A stretch of 64,000 nucleotides of DNA. Source: Trogon surrucura. Taxonomy: Eukaryota > Chordata > Aves > Trogoniformes > Trogonidae. The notes beneath the pieces are model-generated. The model saw only the letters and a program-made list of their open reading frames with translations, had not been told where the DNA came from and made no database searches. Below, piece by piece: positions 60,101 to 64,000 of the stretch (position 1 is the stretch's first letter; the number at the start of each line of letters is the position of its first letter). The translations under genes were made by a program, and so were the position numbers. Location: NCBI GenBank assembly GCA_020746105.1, contig CM036619.1, positions 54,606,635 to 54,670,634 of the forward strand, written 5' to 3'.

Positions 60101-61567
60101 TAGGCAGCTCCACAATAGCCAATGTTGATCTAAATCGCAGCTGCTCTTACACCAACTCTAGCTCTGATGCAATCACATGGGGCTCCTAAGAGGGTTAAGG
60201 AAAAAATGCCTCAAAACCGTTACTAGTTTTCAGGTGCTTCAGCTCTCCATGGAGTGGTTCACTGAGGCATTGCATGAGTGGTACGGCACGGGAAGGACAA
60301 TACACCACAACATCCACAACTTTGGCTGTCCTAAATCACCATGGATCTGATCCCTGCTCCTGCCCAAGTACCTTCATCACTTACCTTCCATTGGCACAGA
60401 AGTTCACCAGACACCTGTGTAAGCAGGAAAGGAGAGGAGAAAGAACAACACTCATCCTTTCAGCTGAATTAAGCTTTACTATATAAAGTCTATTTCACTA
60501 TGCCTTTAGAAGACTGTATTCTCAAAACCCATGCTTTATAGCAAAACAGAAACAAACAAAAACCAATGCTTAGGTTTTGAAATAAACATAGAAAAACATT
60601 CCATTGTACACTATCTTTCCATTCAGAAGCCATCTTCTACTACACTTTACATCTTTGCAAAGTAATGAGATCAAATCCTATTGCCATCTGAGAAAACATT
60701 TCTAGTGTCCTAAGCAGATCTCATGAAAACTTCAATTATTTTGTAACAGGAAATGGAAAAATGTATCCCCAGGTGTAAAGAAAAAAAAAAGTATTAAATT
60801 CCACAGATAAACAGTTTATCTGTAAAAAAAAAAAAAAAGATTCTTACCTACAGATTATTAAAACAACCAACAGTAAGACTTCAAATGTCTATTTCTATTT
60901 TAAAAAGCTCTAGTGTTGATCATATTAGAACTGCTGAAGTTCATGAAGTTTCAGAGTTCCAAAAATATCTAAGGAAGCACTGCTGGCAAATAAAAAAAAA
61001 AAAATCATATAAAAGAACAGTGGAGAGAAATAAATTGAAAAACATATCAATATTGTATAAATCACTATTTTTAGCTATTCTATTATTCCTGATTTCTCAC
61101 ATTACATTTAAAAATAATTCCTGAGATGTCTTGACTCTTATGACACATATTTAACAAAATCTATTCATGGAAATCCTCCACCTGTTCCAAAATGAGTACA
61201 AATGTTACTATAATTGTTTTAGATCTATATGGAGATAAATGACAGACCAACTGCTGAAATGGAATTTTTAATGAAACATGCACGTTTCTGGCTGATTAGG
61301 CACAGTACTGTGATCTACAGACTAACTTCCTGAAAACAATGAAAATTCCTTCAATCTGTCTTTATCTTCTAGGTAAATCATTCCATTCTGTACAGTTCTG
61401 TTGATGTTTGCATTCAGAAAAGTCATGTGCTGTTAGTGGTAGATGTACTTTGCTTGAGAAATGCTTTGTCTCTTTTGTAAGACAAAGATGTGTCTAAGTT
61501 GATAAAAGAGTTAATAATAGATAATGTCCCTAAAAATGTACTCTTATCTTAGGGTAGACTTTCTGTT

Positions 61568-61722
61568 ATCATAGAATCATAGAATGGCCTAGGCTGGAAG
61601 GAACCTTAGAGATCATTTAATCCAACCTCCCTGTCATGGGCAGGGATGCTCTCAACTAGATCAGGCAACACATGAGGGCCAAACAGGAATCCAACCCGTG
61701 ACCTTCGGTGTTTCAGCACAAT
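61568..61722 (-). mobile_element. tRNA-Ile-headed SINE with CR1 tail (TguSINE1-like design), 5'-truncated
   Basis: Read on the minus strand, 61722-61673 resembles the 3' two thirds of tRNA-Ile: 'GTGCTGAAACACCGAAGGTC' (anticodon arm and variable region), a B box GGTTGGATTCC with one change, and an acceptor-like GGCC. It passes directly into about 105 bp of CR1 3' end ('GATCTAGTTGAGAGCATCCC', 'GGTTGGATTAAATGATC') and ends in two ATTCTATG octamers. The A box and D arm are missing. The tRNA head closely resembles that of TguSINE1 from memory, but the CR1 tail seems longer. Confidence 0.72.
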
Positions 61723-64000
61723 CATCTGTATTTAGTTATTCTATATCTTACCTAACTCTATTATTCAAATATTCTTACTCATGGGAATCTGGAAGACAAT
61801 CTCTAGATTAAACAGCCAGGGCCCAATCTTCAGAAGCACTATAGTTTAAGTACCTAAATGGCAATATTTTGAGGAGTATTTAGGATACTGTAGTTTAAAT
61901 GAACAAATAGAAGCTGAACTCAAATTTGTGCTACTGAAGTCAGCATGAAGCATTTGTAAAAAAATGAAAACACAAGTACTCCACTGTGAATTGCTTAATT
62001 TTCTATCATTTGTTTAAATATTGATAAGAAGGAGAGGCGGGGAGCAGAGAAAGGGTGGAAGGTATTCTTTCCCAAACTTATACAGTTTCCAACCTGAGTT
62101 GTGCCAAATAACCAGCAGCATAACTACAGCTAATGCAATTTGGATCAGAAACGAATTAGATACCAGAGTTCAAAATACGTTCTCATTGGGTTTTTTTCCC
62201 TTAACAGAAAACCCACATTATTTTTAAGAACACACTTAAGATAACAGAATAGAAAAGTTCTTAATTTGAATACTTCTTTTCACTCTTAAGTTATTTAGCC
62301 TTTTAACTCAATGGTGATATTTCCTTAGTATTTAGGTCTTCCTGTAACTGAGAAGACTTTGGTTTAGCATCTCAATTGGTGTTGACCTTACAGGTCCATT
62401 TGGGTCACCAAAAGGACCTCATTTAACATCAGGTGATACGTGGCTGCGTTATATACATGTAAGGCCTGGTCATGAAAACACCTGTTCACATACTTAATTC
62501 CAACACATGGAGAGTTCCCTGAAGCCACCTGGTCACCTAACATCATAACATGGACAGATATTCTGCATAAGTCAAAAAAGCCCAAGTTTTTGCTATCCTA
62601 TGTACATACAACATATAACTGACTCAAATCTTACAAAGCATCAAAAGAAATGTGTACGTTTAGGACTAATTTCATGCATGATATTTTTGCTGCTTACTTA
62701 TGAGAAAAACAATTCATATTTAATGTGATTTAGCCATCTATGTTTCCATAGCTTTCTGTGATTCCTGCAAGCACACCAATTAGCTAACTTGCCCACTGTT
62801 GGAAACCTTGTTAAGAATATTAGGCCAGTCTGGTCCCAACAATGTCACCAACAAAATTCCCATTAATTAGACAGGATCTCATCCACTGCCTCATAAACTC
62901 TGAAACTGTCAGCTTTGTAAAAGCAAAACCAAAAATTTGTCTATTCCTCGATCCACACAGCTCATAGCTTACAGTTTATCGTGCTGGAAAACCTCTGTGG
63001 CTTGGAGTTGACATACAGATGCTTCTGTTCATGGCATCTTCCGGCACAGACAGGAGAAAAGCTGGGTGCAGTAGTGTTTTAAGATGCAGACAAATTTACC
63101 TGAATTTCACAGACAGACTCTCATAACATAAACTAACATCCCTTCAGAATGTACAAAACAAACAGGATTTAGAACACACTAACAATAATGTTTAGGTAAG
63201 GTTACATCCATACTTCCTTTCTGAGACCTTTCCCAAAACCTTAAGTATTTGAGGTCCTATCCCTGACTTGAATAAAACCAATTGGGAAAGGAAGAACAAA
63301 ATCACCTATTGCTTTAAAAAAAAATAAAAGCACAAGTTCACATTGTTAAAATAGACAGCAGTAGTAGAAATTGCCAACAAAACTCATAACTTCACAAAAA
63401 TAACAGCCTTTTCCTTCTTGTCAGGGTCAGTCTCAGGAATGTACAGCAGTCTTCTAATTCTTAAGCAGCTAAAAACTAGTAAGAGGCTGAGGCCCCTGGC
63501 AAAACCTTTAACATGGGAATGATTCCATTTGTTTCACTGAATTTGTTCCCATAACAAGACAGTTAAGGCCAATTCTCATGTAAGTTGTTTAAGCCTATCC
63601 AAGGAATGCATGAAAATAACATTTGTTCCTCCCTCTGCACACTTTTGTATTAGAGCATGTATAGTATCAATTGGTCCCAATTTTAAAAAGCTACAAACGC
63701 CATGAAAACCTTATAGCTATACCTCATGTAACCTTACAGCTGTAAGCTTTAGCAACAGTAGAATTCACTCTGGTGTAAAGCACAGTTGTGTGTCTTTTAA
63801 TGCTAGCCTGCTTTTCTATCACAAATTCAAATTCACTGCCTGACTGCTTCCACTCAAATGTCAGAGGGAAATTTTCTTGGAAGTGTAAGCCCTGAGTTCT
63901 GTCTTTCATTCAAGCGCCTGCTGTCCCAGTGAGCTCCATTTTCTCCATTTTCATTTATTACTTTTCAAAAATTTATCCCTCAGTTTCAAGGTGGAAGTAA
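61723..64000. other. Intergenic, nothing recognised
   Basis: Unique AT-rich sequence to the window end, with no coding exon, RNA gene or repeat family that I can support. Confidence 0.5.

Larger units (their letters stand above)
54301..61567. other. Intergenic upstream of AKAIN1
   Basis: AT-rich unique sequence with the listed palindrome and candidate exon. The 73-codon frame at 57477-57698 (+) is lysine- and leucine-rich but shows no family. A16 lies near 60823-60838. Nothing resembling ZBTB14 or EPB41L3 was seen. Confidence 0.5.

Noticed and set aside
1..64000. CRISPR arrays, operons, tRNA or rRNA genes, riboswitches
   Set aside because: Nothing of the kind is visible. The tRNA-like segment at 61673-61722 is part of a SINE and lacks the A box.

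Overview
This is vertebrate, almost certainly bird, genomic DNA. It is AT-rich with isolated GC-rich patches and contains many CR1 LINE fragments with the avian 3' end (octamer tails of the ATTCTATG / ATTCTGTG type), several solo LTRs of avian endogenous retrovirus families, and a SINE fragment with a tRNA-Ile-like head and a CR1 tail. The SINE design resembles the zebra-finch element TguSINE1, which points to a neoavian bird, perhaps a songbird, but this is not decisive.

Only one protein gene is recognised: AKAIN1 (A-kinase anchor inhibitor 1), on the minus strand. Its 16-nt first coding exon (51811-51826) lies in a CpG island and its second, last coding exon is at 35764-35954. The two splice in matching phase across a 15.9-kb intron and give a 68-residue protein with an amphipathic helix of the type that binds PKA regulatory subunit RII. 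In mammals the gene lies between DLGAP1 and ZBTB14/EPB41L3; by that synteny the left end of this window should be the gene desert toward DLGAP1 and the right end should face ZBTB14. This is inference from memory.

Layout. 1-35 kb: intergenic, with two related minus-strand LTRs (8999-9693 and 20564-21297), two other solo LTRs (14682-15861 and 28258-28842), CR1 pieces, two CTCF-like motifs (11906 and 13775), and unique stretches that look like conserved noncoding sequence. 35-52 kb: AKAIN1, whose intron holds CR1 fragments, a Tc1-like DNA transposon relic (40889-41590) and a 5'-truncated CR1 with a 1.65-kb open reverse-transcriptase frame (45320-47053). 51.7-52.3 kb: the CpG island promoter. 52-64 kb: upstream flank with a CR1 5'UTR/ORF1 piece that lacks its 3' half, an AT-rich palindrome, a weak candidate exon and the SINE.

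The most notable signal is in the promoter. Just upstream of the AKAIN1 start codon, a 34-bp unit is repeated four times in tandem, and each unit carries a near-canonical RE1/NRSE site, the binding site of the neuronal repressor REST/NRSF. A direct array of four RE1s at a neuronal PKA-anchoring inhibitor suggests strong, possibly copy-number-dependent REST control.
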